64,000 bases of DNA from assembly GCA_004352715.1 (NCBI GenBank), contig SCFE01000115.1:365509-429508 (forward strand), in the 5' to 3' direction. Shown one piece after another: positions 50,991 through 59,119 of the stretch (the first letter of the stretch is position 1; each line of letters begins with the position of its first letter). The notes below the pieces were generated by a model, which did no database searches, was not told where the DNA came from, and was given only the letters and a program-made list of their open reading frames with translations. The stretch is from Hofstenia miamia. Its lineage: Eukaryota > Xenacoelomorpha > Acoela. Position numbers and translations under genes: made by a program.

Positions 50991-53413
50991 TTGAAATATG
51001 CAACTTAAAAATTTAGACCGGTTTCGATTAGTAGGAATAATCGTCGGTATAACAATTGCGGAAAATAAATAATTTACAATCAACTACATTAAAGGAAATT
51101 ATAAATATATTGCATGTACCATAGATCTTGAGTTGTGTATTAATTTTTCTTTGTTTGGGGCTATAATAAAAATTTGTTCACCAGTTTTTTCATGCTTAGA
51201 TCTTAGTATCTTAAAATTTTCTTGATTGATTTCATGGTGATGTAAATATATTTCAGAATTTAAATGTCCTCGTATGTGTTCTTTCATCCCTATTCTCAGA
51301 TGTCTCTTAGTTTCCCCGATGTATGATTTATTGTAATAATCACATTCATATTGGTAAATTACAGAAGAAACTAATTTCGTAGGGATAAAATCTTTGTTGA
51401 TGAAGCTGTTTTTTGTTGCAAAGTATGTTATATTATTGACCTGGCAAGTTATAGGCATACACTGTCGTAAACAATCCAATTCAGAAATACAATACGTACA
51501 AAGAGATCAACTATCGAAGCAGGGACATACACACTGATATAAAGGAAGGATAATTTTGTTTTAACATACATTGTACAGCACAGCTAGAAATAACTTAATT
51601 GGAATATCATTCTATTCCTAAGTTCAAGGTGTCGCACAGAAACCATTCAAGACATTAATTCTACTAATTATCGAATTGGGTAGCGAATTGTACAAGAATA
51701 GATATAGACATAGACAAGCCATTAATAAAAACTGTCTTCTCGTCAATACAGCAGGGTTTTTTTTTGGGGGATGGTACAAAATTGATTACTTTTCTTCTCA
51801 AAAGCAATGTATTTCTGAAAATCAATTATACCAGTTTAAAATTATTACACTCAAGAAAAAAGACACAAATTACTTGATTTGAGGCTGAGTTGTGAGAAGG
51901 AGTAAAAGAATTTCGATTTGCACTAATTAGCTCCGGTTCCTAGTGAGTTACAAACAATGAAATTAATATTTAACGTGGCTAATGTGATACTCTATTGTGT
52001 AAACATTAAGAGTCCTACTGATTGATGAAAACTCTCATATCCATAGAACAAAGCTAAATATCAAATAGTTTTCAGATTTATGAGCTTCTGATAGATTACT
52101 TTATTCGCATATAAAATAATTATTCAAGTCTGAAAGTAAAATTGACTTAACCTTGAAATTTTGTTGATGACAAAGTTGTTTTACATTCAGACTTACTAAC
52201 TTTGCTGACAACCTCATTCAAACAGTTAAGAACTAATAAGACCTTAACAATGTCTTTGGAGTTATATAGGGATTTTTTACATTTCCACAAAAAATTCTCT
52301 ATCCCAGCCTTTTGAGATAGATAGAATTTCTAAATGAAACCAAGTGGAAAATCTCAAAAAAAGGTTGTATGTGTAGTTGTCACATCTTGTCTCCTTTTTT
52401 TGAAAAAATAAAACTCGTTTAATTATAAAACAATCAGCTTTATTTAGTCCCGTGATTGGGGGTTGGCTGTGCCTGGCATGCTAATTATATATTAGAAGTT
52501 ACTAGTACTTAAGCAAAGCAGGAGAGAAGTTACCCTGGCTTCTATTTGATCGAACGGTATTATTAGCATTTCGCATCATTTCAAAAGTTAATGCAGTGGT
52601 AGTTGTGCTACGACTGTGTTTCTGCTATATTTTAACTATTTTTTCAATCTAAACAGTCTAGTCTGAAATTAAAATTTCCAGAAACTGTAATTTGGAGAAG
52701 TAATTTGATATCACTGAAGAATTAATTGGGTATAATTATTAGAAAAGCCCGGTAATGAAAACCCCATGTACTTTAGCCTGTGTAGGCAGTGTTACTACAG
52801 CATTTCGCAAGGGTAATGCTTATTATTTACTGTACAATTCTCAACTGCAGCAGATTTGTACTGAATGAAAAGTTATACAGTTATAGCTCTTGAGCCTCTA
52901 TGCAGTAGCAAATTTTTCGATGTGTATAAGAGACAGGTACATATATTGTGCATGAAATAAATATTCTTAGGATCCTATTCTTTAAATATATTTTAGATTT
53001 TTTTTAGTAAATCGGGGGTTTCTCGCCGAAATTGGGTGGGTTGGCATGTCTGTAATCCACCAAAGGGGCAGAGTTGCACTTGAAGCAGTTTATCATAACT
53101 AGTATTATTGTATGAAATATGTAATTGTAATTTTGTTCATTTAAATGTATACTAACTCAAAATTAAGCTTTAAAGAAATGAATGTATCCACATATATAAG
53201 ATATAACGAATAGAACATATATGTTTCATACGATTTTGTTTGTATATAATACAATGCAATTACCTTATATCCAAGTGCAGCAAGCATTTGTTCCACATCC
53301 TTATTTCTTGGACCAATATGTCGTGAAGAAAAGCAATTTTTTATTGATTGCGAGTGAAATTGATATTTATTAACAAATCTTGCAATCTTCTGGAATTTCA
53401 ATACACCTGACAT
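29250..53413 (-). CDS. GLDC: Glycine decarboxylase (glycine cleavage P-protein), 16 exons
   Basis: Exons in order: 53413-53264, 42228-42014, 41972-41808, 41766-41689, 41647-41500, 41459-41245, 41202-41097, 40450-40130, 40086-39958, 39917-39624, 39579-39374, 32697-32515, 32121-31983, 31452-31245, 30613-30441, 29423-29250 (stop TAA). All introns are GT-AG and all phases agree, giving 2,904 nt and 967 aa (human 1,020). Residues 1-27 are basic, Ser/Phe-rich and lack acidic residues, fitting a mitochondrial presequence; RHIGPRNKD follows as in the family. The PLP-binding Lys lies in HLNLHKTF (about residue 719, exon 12), next to the Gly-rich [24 protein letters not shown] is in exon 11. It decarboxylates glycine and passes aminomethyl to lipoyl H-protein in the mitochondrial matrix. 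Exon 7 has a 9-bp duplication containing an N. Introns 1 and 11 are swollen by transposons. Apart from exon 7 the frame is intact. Confidence 0.96.
32698..37550. other. GLDC intron 11, left part, nothing recognised
   Basis: About 4.9 kb of AT-rich intron with short open frames only. I saw no transposase, RT, RNA gene or clear terminal repeat. Decayed repeats may be present that I cannot place. Confidence 0.5.
37557..37850 (+). repeat. Dispersed repeat in GLDC intron 11, inverted relative to 43600-44030
   Basis: The reverse complement of 43600-44030 aligns here by eye. Shared words include AACGAGTGAAG, GTGCGATGTTTCTTG, CGAACAGAGAACG and CGAGGACAGTCAC. The two copies are about 6 kb apart in opposite orientation. 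The other copy ends in an AATAAAG-containing stretch, so a solo LTR is possible but unproven. Confidence 0.75.
38110..39370. other. GLDC intron 11, right part
   Basis: Intron sequence with a (TA)n tract and nothing else recognised; the 66-codon open frame at 38811-39011 (+) has no known domain. Confidence 0.5.
38622..38648. repeat. (TA)n microsatellite
   Basis: Uninterrupted TA dinucleotides in GLDC intron 11. Confidence 0.97.
41059..41080. repeat. (TA)n microsatellite beside GLDC exon 7
   Basis: Short TA tract in GLDC intron 7, starting 16 bases past the exon 7 donor site. Confidence 0.95.
42229..43590. other. GLDC intron 1, 3' part, nothing recognised
   Basis: Intron sequence next to exon 2. 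No gene or transposon end recognised; open frames are short. Confidence 0.5.
43600..44030 (+). repeat. Dispersed repeat in GLDC intron 1, inverted relative to 37557-37850
   Basis: Partner of the repeat in intron 11. This copy is longer because a segment beginning near AAAGTTCTCTAATT is duplicated (about 43635 and 43719). It ends TTTAACGGGCAATAAAGTCC near 44010; the AATAAA there would suit the R region of an LTR or the tail of a retroposon. No protein was recognised. Confidence 0.7.
44109..44142. repeat. (TA)n tract at the 3' end of Penelope-like element 1
   Basis: Uninterrupted TA repeat directly abutting the last element-specific bases on the - strand. Confidence 0.97.
44165..44212 (-). ncRNA. 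Hammerhead-ribozyme-like motif, Penelope-like element 1 (core mutated)
   Basis: On the - strand: CTGACGA (44203-44197), a GGTAC...GTACC stem II, then TAAA where the consensus is GAAA (the substituted base is 44180), then a short A-G-UA-C-U stem III and C at the cleavage position. GA before the core can pair with TC after the cut to start stem I. The G-to-T change in GAAA should reduce or abolish cleavage. Confidence 0.6.
44261..45502 (-). CDS. Penelope-like RT with C-terminal GIY-YIG endonuclease, partial
   Basis: 413 codons without a stop. RT part: [13 protein letters not shown] (motif A, about residues 28-40), [21 protein letters not shown] (motif B, about 88-108; one word of a longer motif), [12 protein letters not shown] (motif C, about 121-132) and HFLDATL (about 165-171). 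GIY-YIG part: [20 protein letters not shown], about residues 335-354, with the Tyr-Ile-Gly, the Arg of RHLKTR and a later Glu. This RT plus GIY-YIG order defines EN+ Penelope-like elements, which retrotranspose by target-primed reverse transcription. The N-terminal fingers are missing, so the listed start is only the first in-frame Met. The open frame suggests fairly recent activity of the family. Confidence 0.92.
   Translation of the reverse strand: MPKEFVLTDTNKFINEIKECDIRSYMVSYDAKSLFTSIPVKKTIDHIISLTPESAFPFTNETLRKLLLLASSNIYFLFENEVYNQHDGMAMGSPLGPTFANFAMDLIEKTFLNLRKPPIYYKRYVDDIFCLMENDDHASMFLSYINSQLSEIQFTCEYEKEDSIHFLDATLKKTSMGFEISAFRKPTNTGLYIPFQSYCDNKYKHSIPKNLFRRAVLLSSNYNVLTMAFDFKNLNLRSNGYPEKLLQKTSKEALTSSSLKYNSQEHKDNIFWKLPFIKPHESRLKKSIYNLNRKLRKSRIIPILNSEKTSNLIRNKDLIQKPLVSSIVYKYNCQKCDSFYIGETKRHLKTRIQEHLYGHLQSEIYMHSKIHKASTSDFNILMKHKCTKIAETIYIKEEKPNLNTKCHQTLHLF
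45503..45605 (+). mobile_element. Inverted Penelope-like GIY-YIG fragment
   Basis: About 100 bp in sense orientation on the + strand, matching the GIY-YIG coding part of element 1, with about 20 bp replaced by a TA tract (45533-45546). It meets element 1 head to head at its left and a tRNA-like sequence at its right. Confidence 0.85.
45608..45668 (-). tRNA. Truncated tRNA-Gly(UCC)-like sequence (pseudogene or SINE head)
   Basis: Read on the - strand: a 5' acceptor-like GCGCAGG, a D-arm with GTAGTGGTAGCAT (A box), an anticodon arm GCAGC-CTTCCAA-GCTGT with anticodon TCC (45636-45634), and a T-loop/B box GGTTCGACTC. The 3' half of the T stem and the acceptor 3' strand do not pair, so no complete cloverleaf forms. 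The sequence runs directly into Penelope-like sequence. It keeps both internal pol III promoter boxes, like a SINE head. Confidence 0.7.
45840..46080 (-). pseudogene. Tc1-like transposase fossil, fragment
   Basis: Shares TTGATTTTTTGGTCGTTGAA, GGATGCCAAATTA and other words with 50470-50860, which reads as a Tc1-type catalytic segment on the - strand. Much shorter and more decayed than that copy. Confidence 0.4.
46191..46231. repeat. (TA)n microsatellite
   Basis: About 40 bp of uninterrupted TA in GLDC intron 1. Confidence 0.97.
46900..47400 (+). mobile_element. Degenerate non-LTR RT fragment in GLDC intron 1
   Basis: [18 protein letters not shown] (motif A, about 47080-47134), an [10 protein letters not shown]-like motif B (about 47249) and a YSEDTCIF form of YADD (about 47350). 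Stops interrupt every segment. It is on the strand opposite to GLDC. Confidence 0.7.
47755..47784. repeat. (ATT)n microsatellite
   Basis: About ten ATT trinucleotides in GLDC intron 1. Confidence 0.95.
47955..48165 (+). pseudogene. Tc1-like transposase fossil
   Basis: One frame reads [20 protein letters not shown], then [12 protein letters not shown][13 protein letters not shown]. This matches the order of the second helix-turn-helix and the lead-in to the first catalytic Asp of Tc1 transposases (RTLxRxLxxxGY, RxxWAxxHxxW, WxxVxFSDES). A stop lies inside and the catalytic residues are not preserved. Confidence 0.65.
48170..48865. other. GLDC intron 1 stretch, nothing recognised
   Basis: About 700 bp of AT-rich intron without recognised features. 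Confidence 0.45.
48870..48987. repeat. 41-42-bp minisatellite, about three units
   Basis: Units start at 48870, 48911 and 48953 with GGAGGTTCCACTTTTTTCTG and continue GATTGGTCGAGAGG. Units 1 and 2 differ by one G; unit 3 has one T-C to T-G change and ends early. Each unit contains ATTGG, the reverse of a CCAAT box. Confidence 0.93.
49108..49194. repeat. Short tandem repeat running into the assembly gap
   Basis: Three partial units around TTTTACTTTCCCACATTAC, the last cut off by the N run. The gap probably exists because this array could not be assembled. Confidence 0.85.
49195..50194. other. Assembly gap, 1,000 N
   Basis: Exactly 1,000 N, a placeholder length rather than a measured distance. 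Open frames drawn across it are meaningless. Confidence 0.99.
50195..50395 (+). mobile_element. Penelope-like 3' fragment with internal deletion
   Basis: Begins at the gap edge with the GIY-YIG coding part of the element 1 family ([18 protein letters not shown]) and jumps to the 3' tail at an AATTTATATTT word. In element 1 a similar word occurs at both ends of the roughly 200 bp missing here. The tail contains the best-preserved hammerhead-like motif of the window. Confidence 0.88.
50322..50375 (+). ncRNA. Hammerhead-ribozyme-like motif of a Penelope-like element
   Basis: CTGACGA (50330-50336), one U, stem II GGTAC (loop AGTAA) GTACC, GAAA (50353-50356), then a minimal stem III A-G-[UA]-C-U and C50362 as cleavage position. 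This is the type I order with the very short stem III known from Penelope-like elements. Stem I is weak: flanks TTTTTTAA and TCAATTAAAA pair only partly. Self-cleavage is inferred, not shown. Confidence 0.65.
50422..50452. repeat. (TA)n microsatellite
   Basis: TA tract about 27 bp beyond the 3' end of the Penelope-like fragment. Confidence 0.97.
50470..50860 (-). pseudogene. Tc1-like transposase fossil
   Basis: Read on the - strand in shifting frames: [12 protein letters not shown] (compare VxFTDES around the first catalytic Asp) and, further on, [20 protein letters not shown] (compare LHFVxGxTVTAxxY of Tc1). The spacing is shorter than in an intact gene and frames are broken. Confidence 0.5.
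50942..50990. repeat. (TA)n tract at the 3' end of Penelope-like element 2
   Basis: About 49 bp of TA with one GTA interruption, abutting the tail of the second Penelope-like element. Confidence 0.96.
50991..51480 (-). mobile_element. Penelope-like element 2, 3' fragment with GIY-YIG
   Basis: The frame 51479-51099 (126 codons) contains [27 protein letters not shown] and [16 protein letters not shown]: a GIY-YIG domain of the same superfamily as element 1 but clearly a different family, since the surrounding residues and the 3' tail differ. The RT is absent. The tail has a hammerhead-like motif and ends in TA repeats. Confidence 0.85.
51005..51055 (-). ncRNA. Hammerhead-like motif, Penelope-like element 2
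   Basis: On the - strand: CCGACGA (51047-51041; consensus CTGANGA, so position 4 is C), then a GATTA...TAATC hairpin overlapping the core, then GAAA, a minimal A-C-[CG]-G-U stem III and C. Same position and layout as the motif in element 1, but the overlap of core and stem makes the fold less certain. Confidence 0.45.
51600..53263. other. GLDC intron 1, 5' part
   Basis: AT-rich intron next to exon 1. Apart from the adapter-like word at 52919-52936 nothing was recognised. Confidence 0.5.
52919..52936 (+). other. Tn5/Nextera mosaic-end sequence (probable library artefact)
   Basis: GATGTGTATAAGAGACAG is identical to 18 of the 19 bases of the Tn5 mosaic end used in Nextera libraries. A chance match in this window is very unlikely. 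It probably marks an untrimmed adapter incorporated by the assembler, so the sequence to its left and right may not be adjacent in the genome. Confidence 0.88.
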
Positions 53414-55202
53414 TTTACAATGTAATTTTTCTAAGTTCTGAGAAAAATTAGTTTGAGCTGACTTATAAAGACTTTATATCAGAAAATCCTAATACTTATT
53501 TCGTAAATTTATGTCGATACGATATAATTGAAAGTTATTGTATGAAAACATTTGCGAATTTAAAGATCAATTAAGAAATAATATTTTTACTTAATTAATA
53601 CCATAAATAATATTAGTCATAGACTGTACTTAAATTTGCATTGCAAAATATAATTAATGAATGATTTTTAATTCTGCAAAAATGGATGCCTTCTTGAAAT
53701 CATAATTATAAATTCTTGTTATTTTTACTCAGTAAATAACACTAAATTTAACAAATTTGCTAAGGAAATGCAGTATTGGCATTAATGGGGTGAGTGCCAT
53801 GAGCTCCATGAATTTAGAGCAATGGATTAGCAATTATTATAGGAAAAGCTATTAATAAATTTAAAAAATTATATTTCAATCACTCCTAAGATTAATTAAA
53901 GAATTGTATTGTTATTTGCATGAACATTAAGGGATATTCTTTAATATGTACACTAAGATTTACAACAAATAAGGCTATTTTTACATTTTAATGTAATCAT
54001 TGTTTGATATTTGAGATTAAAGCATTTAGGATATTAACAGAAAAATTACATGGTTGTAACTGCTATCAATTGAGTGTGAATTAGCATGAACTCTTGCTCT
54101 CTAAATTTGATAAATGATTTTAGTAAGAAATGCAAGAAATATGTGGTATATAAGAAATATGTTTGAATACAATTAGCTTCAAAAATAAGGAAAATTTCTT
54201 GATAAAAATAACATTGAGAAATATGATATAGCTAATTGTTCTACTACTCACTGGAAAATGAGCTCATACAATGCTTGCAAAATGGTAGCTACATAGAGCA
54301 AAAAATTTGTTTGCATATTTTTAAAAATTTATTTTTTTAAGCTTTAGGTAGTAAGCATAAATGTTATTCCATATTTATGAATACATTATCACAGATTTTT
54401 TCCTATAAATATAGTTTAAAGCACTTGTGGTTTGCTAGCAAAAGCTAGCTGCATGTACACCATTTATTATTACCTTTTTGTTGAGAGAAAATGCAAGGAC
54501 ATTGCTAGCTAAAACCAAATTAGTATTAAATCTTAATGAAGGACAATGGTAAATTAAACAATTTTTGATATAATGTAAGCAAGTTTTATGTGACATTTGA
54601 CTTTGAAATCCATATTATAGTGTAGCATCACCAAAAAGGGAATAATCTGCAAACGAAAGATTAACATCAAATGATTACAGTGATTAAATACAATCAGAAA
54701 TATGATTGTAAAATTTAGTTAATTATCTTATTCATTTTGTAAGATGCAAACAAGTTACAATATTGTGCATTTTGAGAGAAGCACTGTAGCTGATTAAGTA
54801 CTATTTGACAAATTGTAACAAGCGAAATTACACTTACGTAAGAACAGCCATATTGGCAGAAGATTTATTTGAAATTCAAAATCAGCAGGTACTTTAAAAT
54901 TTGTAAATAAATAGCTTAGAATTTAAGAGAATTTTGACGAGCAATAAATTCTTTGGAGTTTATTTTATTTTTCATTCTTCATTTATCTGGTTTGATATTT
55001 AATAAAATGTTCAGCTAAGCAAGTTGTGTCAAGTAGTGGCTGGATTCCATCATGGGAGCAATTCGAAGGTTCCTTGTGCCAGTCATGAAACCACACTTAT
55101 GGTACAGTTAGGAGTTTTTCAATTCTTGCTTAGTCTGACTATTGATCTATACATGTATGAAATAATAGATGCTTGAAACAACTGGATAGTTGAACCATAG
55201 GA
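53414..55202. other. GLDC upstream region
   Basis: 1.8 kb of AT-rich sequence between the GLDC start codon and the LTR-element block. It should contain the GLDC promoter; no clear TATA box, CpG-rich part or other element stands out. Confidence 0.5.
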
Positions 55203-55228
55203 NNNNNNNNNNNNNNNNNNNNNNNNNN
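55203..55228. other. Assembly gap, 26 N
   Basis: A short N run of odd length, probably an estimated gap, at the left edge of the gag sequence; the LTR and start of gag are lost here. Confidence 0.98.
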
Positions 55229-56826
55229 GGAACCCCAGAGATTATGGAAATTCTGAGAAAAAATAACGAAACTGAGAAACTGTTATGAGAAGAAATTGGT
55301 TTACTAACAAAAAGGATAGAAGACATCAAGCTAGCAAGTGTGGAAACAATCAGAAATATCCAAGTTGATATGGATACCAGACTAATTGAGCAAAGTGAAG
55401 TATTCCAGAACGAGATTAAGGCACTCACAAAGCAACTAACAGAATCAAATAGTAGATTTCTGGAACAAAATCAGCTCCTGCAAGAAAAGAATAATGTATT
55501 AGAGATAACAAACTGGCAGCTAATACAAGACAATGATATACAAGCCACAGAGATATCACAACTTAAGAGTAAAATAACTCGACTTGAAACAAGCAAGAAT
55601 GAACAGCCAGCACAATCACAACAGGACTTGCTGGAAGTAGAGAATAGATGAATGATCAAAGACAAAGATTTGAGGCAAGAGGAAATAGCTATATTAAAAG
55701 ACAAACTGAGACTATTGCAACTGATCAAAGAAGAACAAGACAAAATACAGTCCCACAACTTTCAGTTCGTAGGTAGAAAAGAACGCAAACTACAAGCTTC
55801 ACCACTCCATGATCACCTATCAGAAGATTCTTTGGACAATGAGAATGAGGTGGAGAAAAAGAAATTCATAGACAAGATCACAAAGGCAATAACCACACAA
55901 TTGCGAAAAGAAGAAGGGACAACAAAAAACATGAAACCCAAATACAGTAACTCAATACTAAACCAAGAAGTGGGAAATGATATGATCCCTTGTAAAGCCA
56001 CACTACCAAAATTTAATGGCAGAGTAGATGGTTACAACCCAACATTCGGGGAATGGCTCCAGATGTTTGAGCTAATGATGGCAGAAAGAAAAGTGAGCCA
56101 ACACTCAGCAGCAGCGAGATTCCCCCTATATTTGACGGGAGCTGCAGCACAGCACTACCTGCTGTTAGACCCAGAAACAAAAACAGACTACGAACTGTTA
56201 ATTGGCGACTTCATAGAATATTACAGAAACGAAAGTTTCAAGAATCAATACAGAATAATTTTAAATGGAACAAAGATGAAGAAGACAGACAACATCCACA
56301 ATTACATACAACAGGTCGAGAGGTTGGTCACACTCAGCTCAAGAGAGAACCAATATTCAAAATACGACCTCTTTTCGCACATTTGCAAAGGGATGCCTGA
56401 CAACATAAGAGCACAATTTGAAATTAAGTGCGATGTAGATGATAAATTAGAGAAGATGATCAGAAAGGCAGTGGACATACAAGCTATGATCAAGAACAAC
56501 GTGAGAATAAATGAGAAGGCAGCATGGCACAGAGAAACACCAACATGGAGGAGTAACCCTAAACCAAAAAACACAACGAAAATGTACGAGACAGACAAAC
56601 AGGAAAAAACAATAAGAGTAAAAACCAGAGATAAGAGAAAAAAGAAGGGTTGGAAAAAGACGTGAAATGTTATAATTGTGGGAAGAAAGGACATAAAAGA
56701 GACGAGTGCCACAAACAAATAAACATGATTGGGGAAGAGCAAGGGTACTTTGAAGAAGAAGACTTAATAGAATCAGAGGGAGAAACAAATGAAGAACCCC
56801 AAACTGAAGAAGAATCGGAAAACTAA
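55229..56826 (+). pseudogene. LTR-retrotransposon gag (coiled coil, capsid, CCHC knuckle), copy 1
   Basis: One reading frame from the gap edge to 56665 has two in-frame TGA codons (55286-55288, 55649-55651) and no TAA or TAG until its end. The N-terminal ~180 codons are a Gln/Glu/Lys/Leu-rich coiled coil. The capsid region has LPKFNGRVDGYNPTFGEW (about 56008), FPLYLTGAAAQHYLLL and FIEYYRNESF, typical of the Ty3/gypsy retrotransposon Gag domain. A one-base deletion just before the knuckle (compare copy 2, about 58610-58660) shifts the frame; CYNCGKKGHKRDEC (56668-56709) then follows, ending at TAA 56824-56826. The N-terminus is cut by the gap. The copy is inactive. Confidence 0.9.
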
Positions 56827-57001
56827 GTGAAGCTCCAACTCCTAAAAACCATGCAGCAATAATGATTATGGCAAACATGGATATGGTGAACACAATGACA
56901 ATATCTGTAAACAGAATAATGATAAAAGCAACCATTGATATGGGAGTGGCAACTTTGATAATTACGGACAACTGCACAACAAAGTTAGGGTTTTCAAGAG
57001 A
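56827..57001 (+). pseudogene. LTR-retrotransposon protease start, copy 1
   Basis: The frame lies at -1 relative to the end of gag and is already open before the gag stop. It contains KATIDMGVATLIITDN, the retropepsin active-site loop with DMG instead of DTG/DSG, and is cut by the gap at 57001. Copy 2 has the same residues. Confidence 0.8.
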
Positions 57002-58001
57002 NNNNNNNNNNNNNNNNNNNNNNNNNNNNNNNNNNNNNNNNNNNNNNNNNNNNNNNNNNNNNNNNNNNNNNNNNNNNNNNNNNNNNNNNNNNNNNNNNNN
57101 NNNNNNNNNNNNNNNNNNNNNNNNNNNNNNNNNNNNNNNNNNNNNNNNNNNNNNNNNNNNNNNNNNNNNNNNNNNNNNNNNNNNNNNNNNNNNNNNNNNN
57201 NNNNNNNNNNNNNNNNNNNNNNNNNNNNNNNNNNNNNNNNNNNNNNNNNNNNNNNNNNNNNNNNNNNNNNNNNNNNNNNNNNNNNNNNNNNNNNNNNNNN
57301 NNNNNNNNNNNNNNNNNNNNNNNNNNNNNNNNNNNNNNNNNNNNNNNNNNNNNNNNNNNNNNNNNNNNNNNNNNNNNNNNNNNNNNNNNNNNNNNNNNNN
57401 NNNNNNNNNNNNNNNNNNNNNNNNNNNNNNNNNNNNNNNNNNNNNNNNNNNNNNNNNNNNNNNNNNNNNNNNNNNNNNNNNNNNNNNNNNNNNNNNNNNN
57501 NNNNNNNNNNNNNNNNNNNNNNNNNNNNNNNNNNNNNNNNNNNNNNNNNNNNNNNNNNNNNNNNNNNNNNNNNNNNNNNNNNNNNNNNNNNNNNNNNNNN
57601 NNNNNNNNNNNNNNNNNNNNNNNNNNNNNNNNNNNNNNNNNNNNNNNNNNNNNNNNNNNNNNNNNNNNNNNNNNNNNNNNNNNNNNNNNNNNNNNNNNNN
57701 NNNNNNNNNNNNNNNNNNNNNNNNNNNNNNNNNNNNNNNNNNNNNNNNNNNNNNNNNNNNNNNNNNNNNNNNNNNNNNNNNNNNNNNNNNNNNNNNNNNN
57801 NNNNNNNNNNNNNNNNNNNNNNNNNNNNNNNNNNNNNNNNNNNNNNNNNNNNNNNNNNNNNNNNNNNNNNNNNNNNNNNNNNNNNNNNNNNNNNNNNNNN
57901 NNNNNNNNNNNNNNNNNNNNNNNNNNNNNNNNNNNNNNNNNNNNNNNNNNNNNNNNNNNNNNNNNNNNNNNNNNNNNNNNNNNNNNNNNNNNNNNNNNNN
58001 N
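57002..58001. other. Assembly gap, 1,000 N
   Basis: Placeholder gap between two gag-protease copies in opposite orientation. Long open frames across it are artefacts. Confidence 0.99.
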
Positions 58002-58436
58002 TGTTTTGTCTCTGCCCTGTTCTTCTTTGATCTTGATCTCTTCCTCTTTGACTTTGATGGTTCTATCTGCATAGTTGATAACACATTTGTTTTTTATGAG
58101 GAAGTCGTCTCCCAAAATTATCTCATATAGTAGCATGTTATTGTGCATATCTACTACTACTAATGATTGCTCGAACATCATGTTCGCCACTCTTAGCTGC
58201 ACTGCTTCCAATATTCCCTTTGTATCAATATATTCACCAGATGCATTTATGAGTCTTTTGTTACACTTGGTGAGATCCTCTCTTGAAAACCCTAACTTTG
58301 TTGTGCAGTTGTCCGTAATTATCAAAGTTGCCACTCCCATATCAATGGTTGCTTTTATCATTATTCTGTTTACAGATATTGTCATTGTGTTCACCATATC
58401 CATGTTTGCCATAATCATTATTGCTGCATGGTTTTT
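58002..58436 (-). pseudogene. LTR-retrotransposon protease, copy 2
   Basis: Reads IKATIDMGVATLIITDN, then YIDTKGILEAVQLRVAN, then YEIILGDDFLIKNKCVINYA, the flap-to-C-terminal order of a Ty3/gypsy protease, where ILGxDFL is a family landmark. The catalytic Asp is kept but the next residue is Met. It continues into an acidic/Lys-rich linker (EEEIKIKEEQ) and is cut by the gap. The frame is open for all 139 codons visible. RT and RNase H would follow in the missing sequence. Confidence 0.85.
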
Positions 58437-58453
58437 AGGAGTTGGAGCTTCAC

Positions 58454-59119
58454 TTAGTTTTCCGATTCTTCTTCAGTTTGGGGTTCTTCATTTGTTTCTC
58501 CCTCTGATTCTATTAAGTCTTCTTCTTCAAAGTACCCTTGCTCTTCCCCAATCATGTTTATTTGTTTGTGGCACTCGTCTCTTTTATGTCCTTTCTTCCC
58601 GCAATTATAACATTTCATGTCTTTTTCACTAACCTTCTTTGTTTTTCCGTCTCTGGTTTTTACTCTTATCGTTTTTTCCTGTTTGTCTGTCTCATATGTT
58701 TTTGTTGTGCTTTTTGGTTTAAGGTTGCTCCTCCATGTTGGTGTTTCTCTATGCCAAGCTGCCTTTTCATTTATTCTCGCATTGTTCTTGATCGTAGCTT
58801 GTATGTCCACTGCTTTTCTGATCATCTTCTCTAATTTGTCGTCTACATCACACTTAATTTCAAATTGTGCTCTTATGTTGTCGGGCATCCCTTTGCAAAT
58901 GTGCGAAAAGAGGTCGTATTTTGAATATTGGTTCTCTCTTGAGCTGAGTGTGACCAACCTCTTGACCTGTTGTATGTAATTGTGGATGTTGTCTTTCTTC
59001 TTCATCTTTGTTCCATTTAAAATTATTCTGTATTGATTCTTGAAACTTTCATTTCTGTAATATTCTATGAAGTCGCCAATTAACAATTCGTAGTCTGTTT
59101 TCATTTCCGGTTCTAACAG
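58454..59119 (-). pseudogene. LTR-retrotransposon gag C-terminal half, copy 2
   Basis: 216 open codons matching the capsid C-terminus and knuckle of copy 1 with few differences. Here the CCHC (CYNCGKKGHKRDEC) is in frame, which shows copy 1 carries a one-base deletion. The acidic C-terminus ends SEN-stop, overlapping the protease frame at -1. The left part is lost in the gap from 59120. Confidence 0.9.

Noticed and set aside
56447-58418. Very long open frames on both strands across 57002-58001
   Set aside because: They exist only because N runs contain no stops; the real coding parts are the gag and protease segments on either side.
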